A stretch of 64,000 nucleotides of DNA, taken from positions 34,477 through 98,476 of the forward strand of contig JAQVFR010000005.1 in NCBI GenBank assembly GCA_028697145.1. The letters run 5' to 3'. This document shows, one piece after another, positions 1-11,093 of the stretch. Made by a program: the position numbers and the translations under genes. The DNA is from Actinomycetota bacterium. GTDB taxonomy: Bacteria; Actinomycetota; Geothermincolia; Geothermincolales; RBG-13-55-18. The notes below the pieces were generated by a model, which was not told where the DNA came from, did not search any database, and saw only the letters and a list, made by a program, of their open reading frames with translations. How positions within the stretch are numbered: position 1 is the stretch's first letter; every line of letters begins with the position of its first letter.

Positions 1-963
<963 letters not shown>

Positions 964-1250
964 CCTTGTCGCGCTGCGAGAAGGTCATCGCGAGAAGCCC
1001 GCATCAAGGCGCGATGCCGGTTGCGCCTGGCCTTACCCTGGAAAAGCCCCGAGGGCGGTCCCGACACTGGCACGGATTAAAATCGGTGATGGGAGGCGAT
1101 TCCACGTCCGCATGCCGGCCGTCAGTCCCCTCGCGATGCCTTGGGCGTGGCGGAGGGGAGGTTTAAGCGGGGCGGTGAACGGATATGAATATGCGGCGAC
1201 GCCGGTTTGAGGAACAGCCGAGAGAAGAGATACCCGGAGGTGATGATCCC

Positions 1251-1841
1251 GTGTTAATACTGGCGATCAACGGAAGCCCGAACCGCAGCGGCAATACCGC
1301 TACTCTGCTGCAGGCCGTGCTGGACGCGGCCGCGGAAGAAGGCGTCGAGGGCAAGCTCATCCAGGTCATGGACGCGGTAAAGAAGCAGAAGATGCCCTTC
1401 TGCGTGGCCTGCTCGAGCCCCTGTAAGGAGGCGTGCCACGACAAGGACGCCGGTCTCAAGGAGGCCTGCGACGCCCTGGAGAGCGCGGCGGCGGTGGTGC
1501 TGGGCAGCCCCGTATATTTCGGCACCGTGTCGGCGCAGCTCAAGGCCCTTTGGGATAAGACCAGGGCCGTGCGCGGTAGGAAGTCCCTGGTGGGGAAGCC
1601 GGCGGCCGCGGTGAGCGTGGGGGCGGCGCGTTTCGGAGGGCAGGAGACCACTCTCCGGGCCCTGCATGATATGCTCCTCGTCCAGGGCATGAGCGTCGTG
1701 GGAGAGGGTACGGATGACGACGATGCGGGACACCAGGGAGTGAGCGCGCAGAAGCCGGCGGAGGAGGATGCCTACGCCCTGGAGAGAGCGCGCATCCTGG
1801 GAAAGCGCCTGGCGCGGGAGGTGAAGAAGGCGGCACGATGA
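1251..1841 (+). CDS. NADPH-dependent FMN reductase / flavodoxin-like oxidoreductase
   Basis: A 196-residue flavodoxin-fold protein. The FMN phosphate loop GSPNRSGNT is at residues 7-15 and the second flavin contact is GSPVYFGT near residue 84. Between them lies a cysteine-rich stretch (CVACSSPCKEAC) like that of iron-sulfur flavoproteins and multimeric flavodoxins of anaerobes, though it is not a full Isf cluster. I chose the GTG at 1251 because GGAGG sits 10 bases upstream and the fold begins at once; an ATG at 1185 in the same frame would add 22 poorly conserved residues. The next gene overlaps its stop by four bases (ATGA), so it is probably translated with dgt. The substrate is unknown. 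A distant paralogue lies at 28210-28779. Confidence 0.85.
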   Translation: MLILAINGSPNRSGNTATLLQAVLDAAAEEGVEGKLIQVMDAVKKQKMPFCVACSSPCKEACHDKDAGLKEACDALESAAAVVLGSPVYFGTVSAQLKALWDKTRAVRGRKSLVGKPAAAVSVGAARFGGQETTLRALHDMLLVQGMSVVGEGTDDDDAGHQGVSAQKPAEEDAYALERARILGKRLAREVKKAAR

Positions 1842-2842
1842 GCCCGCGTGAGGATATCGAACGGATGGAGGACGAGTGGCTCTCCCCCCATGCCGTACGC
1901 AGCCGCGACAGCAGGGGGCGCGAAAGGGAGGAGCCTCCCGATCCGCTGCGCACCTGCTTCATGCGCGACCGCGACCGCATCATCCATTGCAAGTCTTTCC
2001 GCCGCCTCAAGCACAAGACGCAGGTCTTCCTGGCTCCCGAGGGAGACCATTACCGCACCAGGCTCACCCATACCCTGGAGGTGAGCCAGATCTCGCGCAC
2101 CATCGCACGCGCCCTGCGGCTCAACGAGGACCTGACCGAGGCGATCGCCCTTGGCCATGACCTGGGGCACACGCCCTTCGGCCACATGGGCGAGGAGGCC
2201 TTGCAGGGCTTGACCCCCAGCCCGTTCAGTCACAACGAGCAGAGCCTGCGGGTGGTGGAGAAGCTGGAATACGGCGGCAAGGGCCTCAACCTGACCTGGG
2301 AGGTGAGGGACGGCATCCTGGGGCATACGGGAAAAAGCCGGTTGCCCGCCACCCTGGAGGGAAGGGTGGTGCGCACAGCCGACCGCATCGCCTATGTCAA
2401 CCACGATATCGACGACGCCATCCGCGCGGGCATACTCGAGGAGACCGACTTGCCCGAATCCACCCTGAAAGTTCTGGGGCGTCACCACAGCTTGCGCATA
2501 AACACCCTGGTAAATGACATGGTAGCTCAGAGCACGGGCCGCGACGACATCCTCTTGAGCGAGCAGGTGTCGGCGGCCCTGGACGAGCTGCGCGCCTTTC
2601 TCTTCGACCGCGTTTACATCGGGTCCGTGGCCAAGGCGGAGGAGGGCAAGGCCGTGACCATGCTGCGCAACCTGTTCAACTTCTACCTCGAGAACCCGCA
2701 GGAGATGCCCGAGGAGTTCCGTGGTGGAGATGAGGACCTGCGCGTAAGGGTGTGCGACTACGTGGCGGGGATGACGGACCGTTTCGCCGATCAGAGATAC
2801 AGGGAGCACTTCGTTCCCAGCGGGTGGCAGGGGAAGCGTTAA
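1838..2842 (+). CDS. dgt: Deoxyguanosinetriphosphate triphosphohydrolase-like protein (HD domain)
   Basis: 334 residues with the HD-superfamily metal site of dGTPase-like enzymes: the histidine of RLTHTLEVSQ near residue 80 and the HDLGHTPFGH motif near residue 107, followed by HNEQSLRVV. The family hydrolyses dNTPs to deoxynucleoside and triphosphate, controlling dNTP pools. The N-terminal DRDRIIHCKSFRRLKHKTQVF region is typical of the bacterial dGTPase-like type 2 group. The ATG at 1838 overlaps the stop of the FMN reductase gene, and dnaG follows 11 bases after the stop. This dgt/dnaG/rpoD order is common in Gram-positive bacteria and places the gene with replication and transcription functions. 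Which dNTP is preferred cannot be read from the sequence. Confidence 0.93.
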   Translation: MSPREDIERMEDEWLSPHAVRSRDSRGREREEPPDPLRTCFMRDRDRIIHCKSFRRLKHKTQVFLAPEGDHYRTRLTHTLEVSQISRTIARALRLNEDLTEAIALGHDLGHTPFGHMGEEALQGLTPSPFSHNEQSLRVVEKLEYGGKGLNLTWEVRDGILGHTGKSRLPATLEGRVVRTADRIAYVNHDIDDAIRAGILEETDLPESTLKVLGRHHSLRINTLVNDMVAQSTGRDDILLSEQVSAALDELRAFLFDRVYIGSVAKAEEGKAVTMLRNLFNFYLENPQEMPEEFRGGDEDLRVRVCDYVAGMTDRFADQRYREHFVPSGWQGKR

Positions 2843-2853
2843 AAAGGAGGACG

Positions 2854-4683
2854 ATGGGCAGGGGCAGGATCCGGGACGAGGATATCGACAGGCTGCGGGA
2901 ACAGGCGAGCATCGTAGACGTGATATCCGACTACGTGCAGCTCAAGAAGGCCGGCCGGTACCTCAAGGGCCTTTGCCCGTTTCACGACGAGAAGACGCCG
3001 TCTTTCATGGTCGATCCCGCCAAGCAGCTCTACCACTGCTTCGGCTGCGGCGAGGGTGGGAACGTCTTCACCTTTCTCAAGAAGAAGGAGGGGCTGGACT
3101 TCCGCGAGGCCGCCGAGAGGCTGGCCGCCCGCACCGGGTTCACCCTGCATTACGAGGGGGTCACCAAGGAGTCGGGTGAGGCGGAGAGCCGCCGCGGCAG
3201 GCTCTACCGCCTCAACCAGTGGGCGGCGGACTTATACCAGGACGTGCTCCTCAAACGCGAGGCGGGAAAGCCTGCGCGGGACTACCTCGTTTCCAGGGGC
3301 ATCGACCGCGAGGCCGCGCTGGCTTTCAAGCTCGGCTATGCCCCCGGTTCATGGGATTTTCTCTACCGCGAGGCCACCCGCAAGGGCTTCTCCGCGCAGG
3401 ATTTCATGGCCGTGGGGCTTGGCCTGCAGGGAGAGAAGGGCATATACGACCGCTTCCGCGGCCGCCTCATCTTCCCCATCCAGGACCTGCAGGACCGCGT
3501 GATCGCCTTCGGGGGGAGGATTATCGCGGAGGGCCAGCCCAAGTATCTCAACTCGCCCGAGACGCCCATCTACACGAAGAGCCGGCACCTTTACGCCCTC
3601 AACCTGGCCAGGCGGGAGATCGTTCGCGAGGGGTTCGCGGTCCTGGTGGAGGGATACACCGACGTGATAGGGCTGTGGCGGGCGGGGATACGCAATGCCG
3701 CAGCCACCCTGGGAACCGCCCTGGGAGAGGAGCACATCAAGCAGCTGTCCCGCCTCACGGAGCGGGTCGTGCTGGCTTTCGACGCCGACGCGGCCGGCAT
3801 CAGCGCCAGCGAGAGGGGGCTGGATTTCTACGACGATTACAACCTCGACCTGCGGGTGACGACCTTCGAGGAGGGGATGGACCCGGCTGATCTCGTCTCC
3901 TCGCGCGGGCCGGACGAATTCCGGCTGCGGGTGGAGCAGAGCGTGCCCCTGGTGGATTTCTGCCTGGAAAAAGTGCTGGAAGAGCATGATCCCTCGGACA
4001 CCAACTCGCGCCTGCGCGGCGTGCGCAAAGCCGTTCACCTGGTGGGAGGCCTGGGAAGGGAGATCGGCGCTGAGCGCTACATCAAGGAGATAGCCGACTG
4101 GGCCGGCTCCGGCTACCAGGCCGTTTACGAGCTGTACAGGCGCGAGCATGGAGACGCCGCGGCGGGGAGGGCCGTCGCGCCGGAGGCCTCCATCTCCCTT
4201 CCCCCCCACGTGAGGGTGGAAAGGGAACTTTTGCGGCTGATCGTGCATCATCCCTTTCTATTGGAAACAGCCCAGGACGAGCTGGATATGGGGTTGTTTG
4301 ATGACCCCGGGTACCGTATAATCCTTCAGGCCTTGCTCGAGAGCCCCGGGAACGCCGGGGATTCCGGCCGGGAGGGCGAAGGCCTCATATCCGGTATCAT
4401 CGAGGAGCTGGAGTCCGAGCAGGTCAGGAACACCGCTACGGCGTTAGTTTTCGATAAAAGTGGGAATGTTGATAATGTAAGTGGCGACGACGCTCAGGTG
4501 ATGTACGGCGACATGCTCCTGTCCCTGAAGGAGTTCTATTTCGAGCGTCAAATAAGGAGATTGAAGAAAGAGTTGGAAAGCCACGCATCCGCTTCCCGGA
4601 GGGATCACGCACGCGAGCAGGAACTCACCGAGGAGATTTTCGCTCTTGAACGCCTGAAACGGGAGTTAAGACAGGGGCATTAA
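2854..4683 (+). CDS. dnaG: DNA primase
   Basis: 609 residues, a normal length for DnaG, which makes RNA primers for lagging-strand synthesis at the fork. Domains in order: CHC2 zinc finger (CPFHDEKTPSF followed by HCFGCGEGG, residues about 40-65), the RNA polymerase core, then the Toprim site with the acidic residues of LVEGYTDVIG and LAFDADAAG (about residues 265-315), and a C-terminal helical DnaB-binding domain after about residue 450. The ATG at 2854 is preceded by AAAAAGGAGG five bases away; a longer frame would run back into dgt. The segment around 4440-4490 is unusually AT-rich for this gene and encodes a low-conservation linker within the C-terminal domain. Confidence 0.97.
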   Translation: MGRGRIRDEDIDRLREQASIVDVISDYVQLKKAGRYLKGLCPFHDEKTPSFMVDPAKQLYHCFGCGEGGNVFTFLKKKEGLDFREAAERLAARTGFTLHYEGVTKESGEAESRRGRLYRLNQWAADLYQDVLLKREAGKPARDYLVSRGIDREAALAFKLGYAPGSWDFLYREATRKGFSAQDFMAVGLGLQGEKGIYDRFRGRLIFPIQDLQDRVIAFGGRIIAEGQPKYLNSPETPIYTKSRHLYALNLARREIVREGFAVLVEGYTDVIGLWRAGIRNAAATLGTALGEEHIKQLSRLTERVVLAFDADAAGISASERGLDFYDDYNLDLRVTTFEEGMDPADLVSSRGPDEFRLRVEQSVPLVDFCLEKVLEEHDPSDTNSRLRGVRKAVHLVGGLGREIGAERYIKEIADWAGSGYQAVYELYRREHGDAAAGRAVAPEASISLPPHVRVERELLRLIVHHPFLLETAQDELDMGLFDDPGYRIILQALLESPGNAGDSGREGEGLISGIIEELESEQVRNTATALVFDKSGNVDNVSGDDAQVMYGDMLLSLKEFYFERQIRRLKKELESHASASRRDHAREQELTEEIFALERLKRELRQGH

Positions 4684-4739
4684 AGGGAATTTGGAGTTCG
4701 CTCGATATCCATTAGGAAATCCTCTCTCAGGTGGTATAA

Positions 4740-5939
<1,200 letters not shown>

Positions 5940-5981
5940 TCCGCTAAAGGCCTGGCCTTCGCGCTCCGAATCATTACCGAG

Positions 5982-7163
5982 ATGATAATCCTGGAACTGC
6001 TCATAGTCGCCTGGATGGCATCCGGCTGTATCTACTGGCTGGTGGTGCTCTGGCTCACCGTGCGCATCGTGAGGACGGTGCCCCTCATGGAGAAGCTGCC
6101 CGAGCCACGGCGGGAGGAATGGCCGGAAGTCTCCGTCATAGTCCCCTTGCGCGACGAGGCGGAGAACGTGAAGGGGCCCGTTGCGGGGCGTCTCGCTGAA
6201 GAATATCCCGAAGTGGAGTTCGTGCTGGTGGACGACCGCTCCACGGACGGGACCGGGGGACTCATAGACTCCCTGGCCGCATCGGACGCGAGGGTCAGGG
6301 CGGTTCACGTAAAAGAGCTACCGGGCGGATGGATAGGCAAAGCATATGCCATGCAGCGGGGGCTCGAGGAGTCCGGCGGGGGGTGGCTTGCCTTCAGCGA
6401 TGCGGACGTGGACGTCAAATCGGGCACGCTGGAGAAAGCGGTCTCCTACTGCGAATCGGAAGGTCTCGACTTCCTGGCCGTGATACCCGGACTGAACCGC
6501 GGCAAGTCACTTATGGACTCGGTATCCCAGGTGCTGCTGCGCGTCATGCTCATCACCGAGAGGGTGTGGAAGGTGGACGACGACGAGAGCGGGGCCGCGG
6601 TCGGCTCGCCTTCCCTGGCGCTCGTGCGCCGCGCGGTCCTGGAGGAGGCCGGCGGGCTGGCCGAGCTGCGCATGGAACCCTCGGAGGACGTTGCGCTGGC
6701 CCAGATGGTCAAGGCTTCGGGCGGCCGCTGCGGGATCTTGAACGGACGCGGCTACGTGGGCGCCTCCTTTCCTCCCAGGCTGCGCGAAATGGCATTGGAC
6801 TCGGAAAGAGCGATATACGCTTCCCTGGGCGGCTTCAGCCTGGCGCGCATATTCTGGCTCACCCTGCTGTTCTTCGTCCTGGAGTTCGGCCCCTACCTGT
6901 TCTTCTTTCCCTTCGGCATCCCTTACCACGATCTCATCGGGACGGCGGCCGTTTCGGTGGGCATCGTGGTCTCCATCATCATCTGCAGGTGGACGGGATT
7001 GCCCCTGCTGGCGGCGTTCTACTTCCCCATCGACCTGTTCATCGTGGTCTATATCATGTTAAGGGCGGGAATCGTGGGGACGGCGCAGGGTGGCCTGTGG
7101 TGGCAAGGGGACTTTTACCCGGCGGAGATGCTCTCCATGGGCAGGAAGTTCAGATACCGTTGA
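5982..7163 (+). CDS. Membrane glycosyltransferase, family 2
   Basis: 393 residues. A first hydrophobic segment (residues 1-25) anchors a GT-A domain with VSVIVPLRDEAEN near residue 48, LVDDRSTDGTGG near 83, the PGGWIGKAYA motif near 112 and the DxD-type FSDADVDV near 138. Three hydrophobic segments follow after about residue 285. This layout is that of inverting GT2 enzymes such as hopanoid-associated HpnB and carotenoid glycosyltransferases, acting at the cytoplasmic membrane on a nucleotide sugar and a lipid-like acceptor. The acceptor is unknown here because no hopanoid or carotenoid genes are adjacent. The ribosome-binding site is weak (CCGAG just before ATG), so coupling to rpoD 42 bases upstream is possible. 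Confidence 0.85.
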   Translation: MIILELLIVAWMASGCIYWLVVLWLTVRIVRTVPLMEKLPEPRREEWPEVSVIVPLRDEAENVKGPVAGRLAEEYPEVEFVLVDDRSTDGTGGLIDSLAASDARVRAVHVKELPGGWIGKAYAMQRGLEESGGGWLAFSDADVDVKSGTLEKAVSYCESEGLDFLAVIPGLNRGKSLMDSVSQVLLRVMLITERVWKVDDDESGAAVGSPSLALVRRAVLEEAGGLAELRMEPSEDVALAQMVKASGGRCGILNGRGYVGASFPPRLREMALDSERAIYASLGGFSLARIFWLTLLFFVLEFGPYLFFFPFGIPYHDLIGTAAVSVGIVVSIIICRWTGLPLLAAFYFPIDLFIVVYIMLRAGIVGTAQGGLWWQGDFYPAEMLSMGRKFRYR

Positions 7164-7238
7164 CCCCTCCTCCCACCGCATCGCAGACAGTCGCAGTGCC
7201 GCTTCCGGTATCCGCGGGCCGGGTTCCGGGAAAGCAAA

Positions 7239-7260
7239 AGGACGCCCCGCGGGGCGTCCT
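7239..7260. terminator. Bidirectional rho-independent terminator
   Basis: A perfect 22-base palindrome with 11-base GC-rich arms lies between two convergent genes. An A-rich stretch on its left side becomes a T-rich tail on the minus strand, so it best serves the lipoprotein gene ending at 7281, and it may also stop read-through from the glycosyltransferase. Confidence 0.75.
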
Positions 7261-7280
7261 TCCTATCGCCCGATCGACGG

Positions 7281-7685
7281 TCACTTCTTAGTGTACTGCA
7301 CAAGGGTGAAGTCATCGACAAGCGCCGCCACTTCGTCCATGCCTATCATCACGCTCAGGACCACCGGGGTCCCATCCTCGAAGGTGAGATCGACCCAGTA
7401 ATAGCCCTCCTCGTCCTGGCTCACCACGTACGTCCCTTCCGCCATGTCCTCCCAACCATCGGTAGTGAAAGTGCCGTCCGCGTTGAGCTCGATGTACTTT
7501 CCCTCGTCCGACTCGAAGGTTCCGACCACGCTGTACTCAGCCGTCTTCTCGCCAGCATCGGGAGAGCCGTTGACCAGCGGCTCATCCTTTTTTGCGTCGC
7601 CGTTGTCCGAGCCGCCGCAGCCCGCGGCTATCACCGCCGAGGCCGACAGCATGACCAGCAGGGCGATCACCAGCAACTTCTTCAA
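7281..7685 (-). CDS. Small secreted lipoprotein, paralogue of the next gene
   Basis: About 134 residues. A signal peptide (KKLLVIALLVMLSASAVIAAGCGG) ends in a lipobox with cysteine about residue 22, so the protein should be lipid-anchored outside the membrane. After a charged, low-complexity linker comes a small beta-rich domain ending LVQYTKK, with the shared phrase LSVMIGMDEV. The best start is TTG at 7685: GGAAGGAGG lies 7 bases upstream and the signal peptide begins immediately, whereas the GTG at 7727 would add a charged extension. The neighbouring gene 7788-8270 encodes the same arrangement with the same TTG start context, so the two arose by tandem duplication. I do not recognise a named family; the fold resembles small lipocalin-like or META-type domains. 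Confidence 0.75.
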   Translation of the reverse strand: MKKLLVIALLVMLSASAVIAAGCGGSDNGDAKKDEPLVNGSPDAGEKTAEYSVVGTFESDEGKYIELNADGTFTTDGWEDMAEGTYVVSQDEEGYYWVDLTFEDGTPVVLSVMIGMDEVAALVDDFTLVQYTKK

Positions 7686-7787
7686 TTCAAGGCCTCCTTC
7701 CAGGGTCTTTTTCCTATACTTGCTCACAACCTATAATCGGAATGCGCCGCAGGCTCCTTGAATCTTCCGGGGGTCAGGCCTCCGCCG

Positions 7788-8270
7788 TCATTTCCTGTTG
7801 TACTGGACGAGGGTATCGTCGTCGACGATCGCGGAAACCCCGCCGTCGCCGATCATCACGCTCAAAGTCGCCGAGGATCCGTCGCCGAACGAGAGCCTGA
7901 TCCAGGCTCCCCCCCTCTCCTCCTTATAGCTGCCTTCCTTCTTGGCGCCCCAGGCATCGCTCTCGAAGGAACCGTCGTCATTCAGGGTGATGAAGGTCCC
8001 CTCCCCGGATTCGTAGGTGCCGAGTACCGAATATCCGGCAGGGTCCTCCCCCTCCTCCTTGTCGCTTCCGGCCGCTTCGCCGTCAGCGGTCTCCTTCTTC
8101 TCTGTGCCGCCGCCGGCCGTTCCGGTGTCAGCGGCTTCCTCTCCACTGTCGCCGTTCACCACGTCTTCAGCGGTTTCGCCATTGCCGCCGCTTGAGCCGC
8201 CGCATCCCGCGGCTGTTGTCACCGAGGCGACGAGCAGAACGAGCAGTGCGATCACCAGCGATTTCTTCAA
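7788..8270 (-). CDS. Small secreted lipoprotein, paralogue of the preceding gene
   Basis: 160 residues starting at TTG with AGGAGG just upstream. The signal peptide begins MKKSLVIALLVLL and a lipobox (TTAAGCGG) puts the lipidated cysteine near residue 23. A long glycine, glutamate and threonine-rich linker (residues 25-75) precedes a C-terminal beta-rich domain of about 80 residues that matches the one at 7281-7685: YSVLGTYESGEGTFITLN, LSVMIGDGGV and a C-terminus LVQYNRK. The linker is the main difference between the two, being about 30 residues longer here. Function is unknown; an exported lipid-anchored binding domain is the safest description. Confidence 0.8.
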   Translation of the reverse strand: MKKSLVIALLVLLVASVTTAAGCGGSSGGNGETAEDVVNGDSGEEAADTGTAGGGTEKKETADGEAAGSDKEEGEDPAGYSVLGTYESGEGTFITLNDDGSFESDAWGAKKEGSYKEERGGAWIRLSFGDGSSATLSVMIGDGGVSAIVDDDTLVQYNRK

Positions 8271-8554
8271 TCAGGGCCTCCTCTCATCGTCGTTTACAGC
8301 ATATGCTCAAGTCATTGCATCGGAACCAGGGTTAACCACGTTTAACCGGCCGTCGCCTCTCCCCAGCGAGACGGCGATCGAGTCAGAGGTTTGCCTCGTG
8401 ATCCCCCTGCACTCCCTTCAACCGCGTCAGCCTCCAACGAGATCGCCGCGCCGCTTCGTCCCAGCCGCTCATTCCCTCCGACTCCCGCCGCTCTTTCCCC
8501 ATCCACGAGTACGCGACCACTTACGACGTCTCCACCAGGGTGACCTCCGAAACG

Positions 8555-9649
8555 TTATTGCGCACGTACGATCTCGAGAACAGTCACCTGTGGCGGGGCG
8601 TAATTGGAGACGAAGAGCCGCTCCCCCCTGGCGTCCACGGCCATGCCGATGGGGTCCGGGGTGCGGTACGTGAATATCTGGCTGCGCGCCGCGACGTCCA
8701 CGCAGCCGACCGTACTGTCATCGTAGTTGCACACGAAGAGGTAGGCGCCGTCGGGGGTGATGGCGATGGTGCGCGCCTTGTTGCCCACCTTCACGGTGGC
8801 CGTGGCCGTCCCCGCTATACGGTCCACGTAGGTGATAGTGCCCGGTATGTTGTTGCTCACGTAGATGGTGCCGCCGTCGGGGGAGAGCACGGCGTGGCGG
8901 GGGTTCTCGCCGCAGTAGATCTGGCGGGAGACCACGTGTCCCGCCGCCACGTCCACCTCGGCCAGGGTGTTCCCCCCCATCACGCACACGTACACCTTGC
9001 CGCCGTCGGGGGAGAAGACCATGCCGCGGGGAGTGCCGTACATCGCTATGTCCTTGACCCTGGCGTGCGAAGCCGCGTCGATGACCGAAACGGTGTTTGA
9101 GTCCCAGTTGGCGACGTAGACCCACTTGCCGTCCGGGCTGATGGCGATCTCCTTGGGGATGCTCCCCGTCTGCACCTGCGCGGTTATCGCCCCCGCCTCC
9201 GTGTCTACCACCACCACCTTGGAGGTGTTGTAGAGCGAGACCCAGGCGAAACGCCCGTCCGGAGAGAAATCCGTCTCCACCGGCTCGTCGGGCAGGGGGA
9301 TGACCTCGAGCACCTCGTAGGTGTCCGCGTCGAAGATAAAGCTCTTGTGGGCGTAGAGGTCGTTGACGAAGATGCGGCCGCCGCCCGGCATCAACTCCAC
9401 CGATTTGGGGCCCGCCTCGACGTAGAGGGTCGTGACCGGGCTGAGCCCCGTCACCGCTCCCGTGGCGAAACGCGGCGCCGGTGGCCCTTCCGCCTGCTCC
9501 TCATCCACCGCCGAGGTCTCTTCCTGCGCAGGGGGTTCCTCCGCGTTCGTGGCGGTGCCCCCGGAGGCGCCGCAGCCGGCGGCAAGCATCAGTGAGAGCG
9601 CCGCCGCCAGCAGAACCCACAAGAGCGACATGATCTCGTGGCGTCTCAT
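8555..9649 (-). CDS. YVTN-type beta-propeller lipoprotein
   Basis: 364 residues from the ATG at 9649, which has GGGGAGGG seven bases upstream. A signal peptide with lipobox (SLMLAAGCGA, cysteine near residue 26) is followed by a threonine- and glutamate-rich linker and then seven or so repeats of about 40 residues, each with a phrase like ISPDGKWVYVANWDSNTVSVID. These are the blades of a YVTN/40-residue beta-propeller, a fold found in archaeal surface-layer proteins and in bacterial secreted proteins. The blades occupy residues 65 to the end. It is presumably exposed on the cell surface. Ligand unknown; such proteins are often annotated as surface antigens without biochemical support. Confidence 0.88.
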   Translation of the reverse strand: MRRHEIMSLLWVLLAAALSLMLAAGCGASGGTATNAEEPPAQEETSAVDEEQAEGPPAPRFATGAVTGLSPVTTLYVEAGPKSVELMPGGGRIFVNDLYAHKSFIFDADTYEVLEVIPLPDEPVETDFSPDGRFAWVSLYNTSKVVVVDTEAGAITAQVQTGSIPKEIAISPDGKWVYVANWDSNTVSVIDAASHARVKDIAMYGTPRGMVFSPDGGKVYVCVMGGNTLAEVDVAAGHVVSRQIYCGENPRHAVLSPDGGTIYVSNNIPGTITYVDRIAGTATATVKVGNKARTIAITPDGAYLFVCNYDDSTVGCVDVAARSQIFTYRTPDPIGMAVDARGERLFVSNYAPPQVTVLEIVRAQ

Positions 9650-9823
9650 TAGCCGTCCCTCCCCGGGTGGACCCGGTCCTCTCCTTCTCCGGCCCGCACA
9701 TTCTTTCGCCCGTCCGCCGCGATCCACCTCCCCGGTCCTGGGATGGAGCGGAGGAGGCAGCGGTTCCCGCAAACACCGCCACGGGCGTCCTCGTCTCGCC
9801 CTGCGCAGGCGAGCCCGGCCTTC

Positions 9824-10912
9824 TCAGACGCGCAGCCAGCCCGGGACGAAGAGGAAGGCGTATCGCATGCTGAAGCGGGCGTGCAGGGGATACAGCTCTA
9901 GCCCCAGGCGGCTCGCGGCCATGAGCCCGTAGGGGTGGGTGGCCTCGATGAGCAGGCGGTTGAGATAGCTCAACTTCCACAGCAGGTTGATCTTGCGGAA
10001 CTCCCGGTAAGCTTCCTCCGGGCGGTCCAGCGCCATTGCCGCTATCTTGCCGGTGACCAGTGCCCCATGCACACCGAAGAGGAGCACGGGGTCCTGGGCC
10101 CCGGCCAGGGTCCCGGCGAGGATGAACCTGTCCGAGAAGAGCCGCGGGTTGTTGATGGAGCCCATGGGGAGCACCCCCACGTCCAGTTCGATCCACTCCG
10201 GGAACTCGATGCCCTCGTCCTTCGCGAGCTGGGCGGGGAACCACCCCCTGGCCTCCCGCGACAGGGGTTTCTTGCGCTGGAAGAGCAGCGCTCCCGCCAA
10301 CCCGTGGATGGTGGAGAAGAACGCGTAGTCCCAGGTATGCCGGTCCATGTACAGGATGACGCTGGGGCCGTCGTAGTCGTCGGCAACCATGCCCTGCCCG
10401 AAGAGCCCGTCCACGCGCACGTAGGGGATGTCCAGTATCTTGTACGCGTCCTCGAAGAGGCCGGCGGCGATGATGCTCTTGGGCGGGAGGTCGTCGAAAT
10501 CCCTGCGCGTCTTCAGGGGGAAGTTGAACTCGAACTCGACGCCCTCGTCGACGGCGATGCGGTAGAGGTACATATCCATGGAATCCTTGCGCGAGCCCCG
10601 CTCCACCAGCACCGCGGGCACGTTATCGGGGAAGGCGGTGTCGAAACGCTTGCCGAAACTGTAGATGCGGGCGCTCTTCAGGGGCATACAGGCGGGGGAG
10701 ACGTCGATGCCGATATAGCGGGACAGCTTCCCCACCTCCATGGGGGTGCCGTCGGCCATGACGTAGGTGAGTTCGCCCGTGGACATGTCGCGCGCCGGGC
10801 CGCCTACGCTGTCCCTCCTCTCCAGCACCCTGACCTCGTGGCCCTCGCGCCTGAGGTTGATGGCGGCGCACAGCCCGGCCAGGCCCGCGCCGACCACGAT
10901 CCGCTCGCTCAT
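9824..10912 (-). CDS. FAD-dependent oxidoreductase, geranylgeranyl-reductase-like
   Basis: 362 residues. The N-terminus has the dinucleotide-binding Rossmann motif VVGAGLAGLCAA at residues 6-17 with the acidic end of strand two at RVLERRD, and a later FAD contact is visible at RFILAGTLAGAQDPVLLFGVHGAL, where the glycine-rich loop positions the flavin. That layout matches the geranylgeranyl reductase / squalene epoxidase branch of the glutathione-reductase superfamily, whose members reduce isoprenoid double bonds or hydroxylate lipids. No hydrophobic anchor is obvious apart from the C-terminal aromatic stretch. The gene stands alone, so the substrate cannot be inferred from context. Confidence 0.75.
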   Translation of the reverse strand: MSERIVVGAGLAGLCAAINLRREGHEVRVLERRDSVGGPARDMSTGELTYVMADGTPMEVGKLSRYIGIDVSPACMPLKSARIYSFGKRFDTAFPDNVPAVLVERGSRKDSMDMYLYRIAVDEGVEFEFNFPLKTRRDFDDLPPKSIIAAGLFEDAYKILDIPYVRVDGLFGQGMVADDYDGPSVILYMDRHTWDYAFFSTIHGLAGALLFQRKKPLSREARGWFPAQLAKDEGIEFPEWIELDVGVLPMGSINNPRLFSDRFILAGTLAGAQDPVLLFGVHGALVTGKIAAMALDRPEEAYREFRKINLLWKLSYLNRLLIEATHPYGLMAASRLGLELYPLHARFSMRYAFLFVPGWLRV

Positions 10913-11093
10913 CCTTCTCCTCCCTCGTCAGGAACCCCTCCCAGGACGAAAGAGCAACGGAGCGGTACCCGGGCGCTTCCTCGCAGATCGAGTTACCGTC
11001 AGGGTTTGAGGTAGAGAGATCCTCCCGGGCGGGCTGGATCGACCCTTCCTCCCCGGCATCGCGCCTTTATGATATCAGAAAGGGCTGAAGTCC

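Noticed and set aside
1772..2809. Minus-strand frame of about 345 codons opposite dgt
   Set aside because: Opposes a confident dGTPase gene with catalytic HD motifs; no independent evidence.
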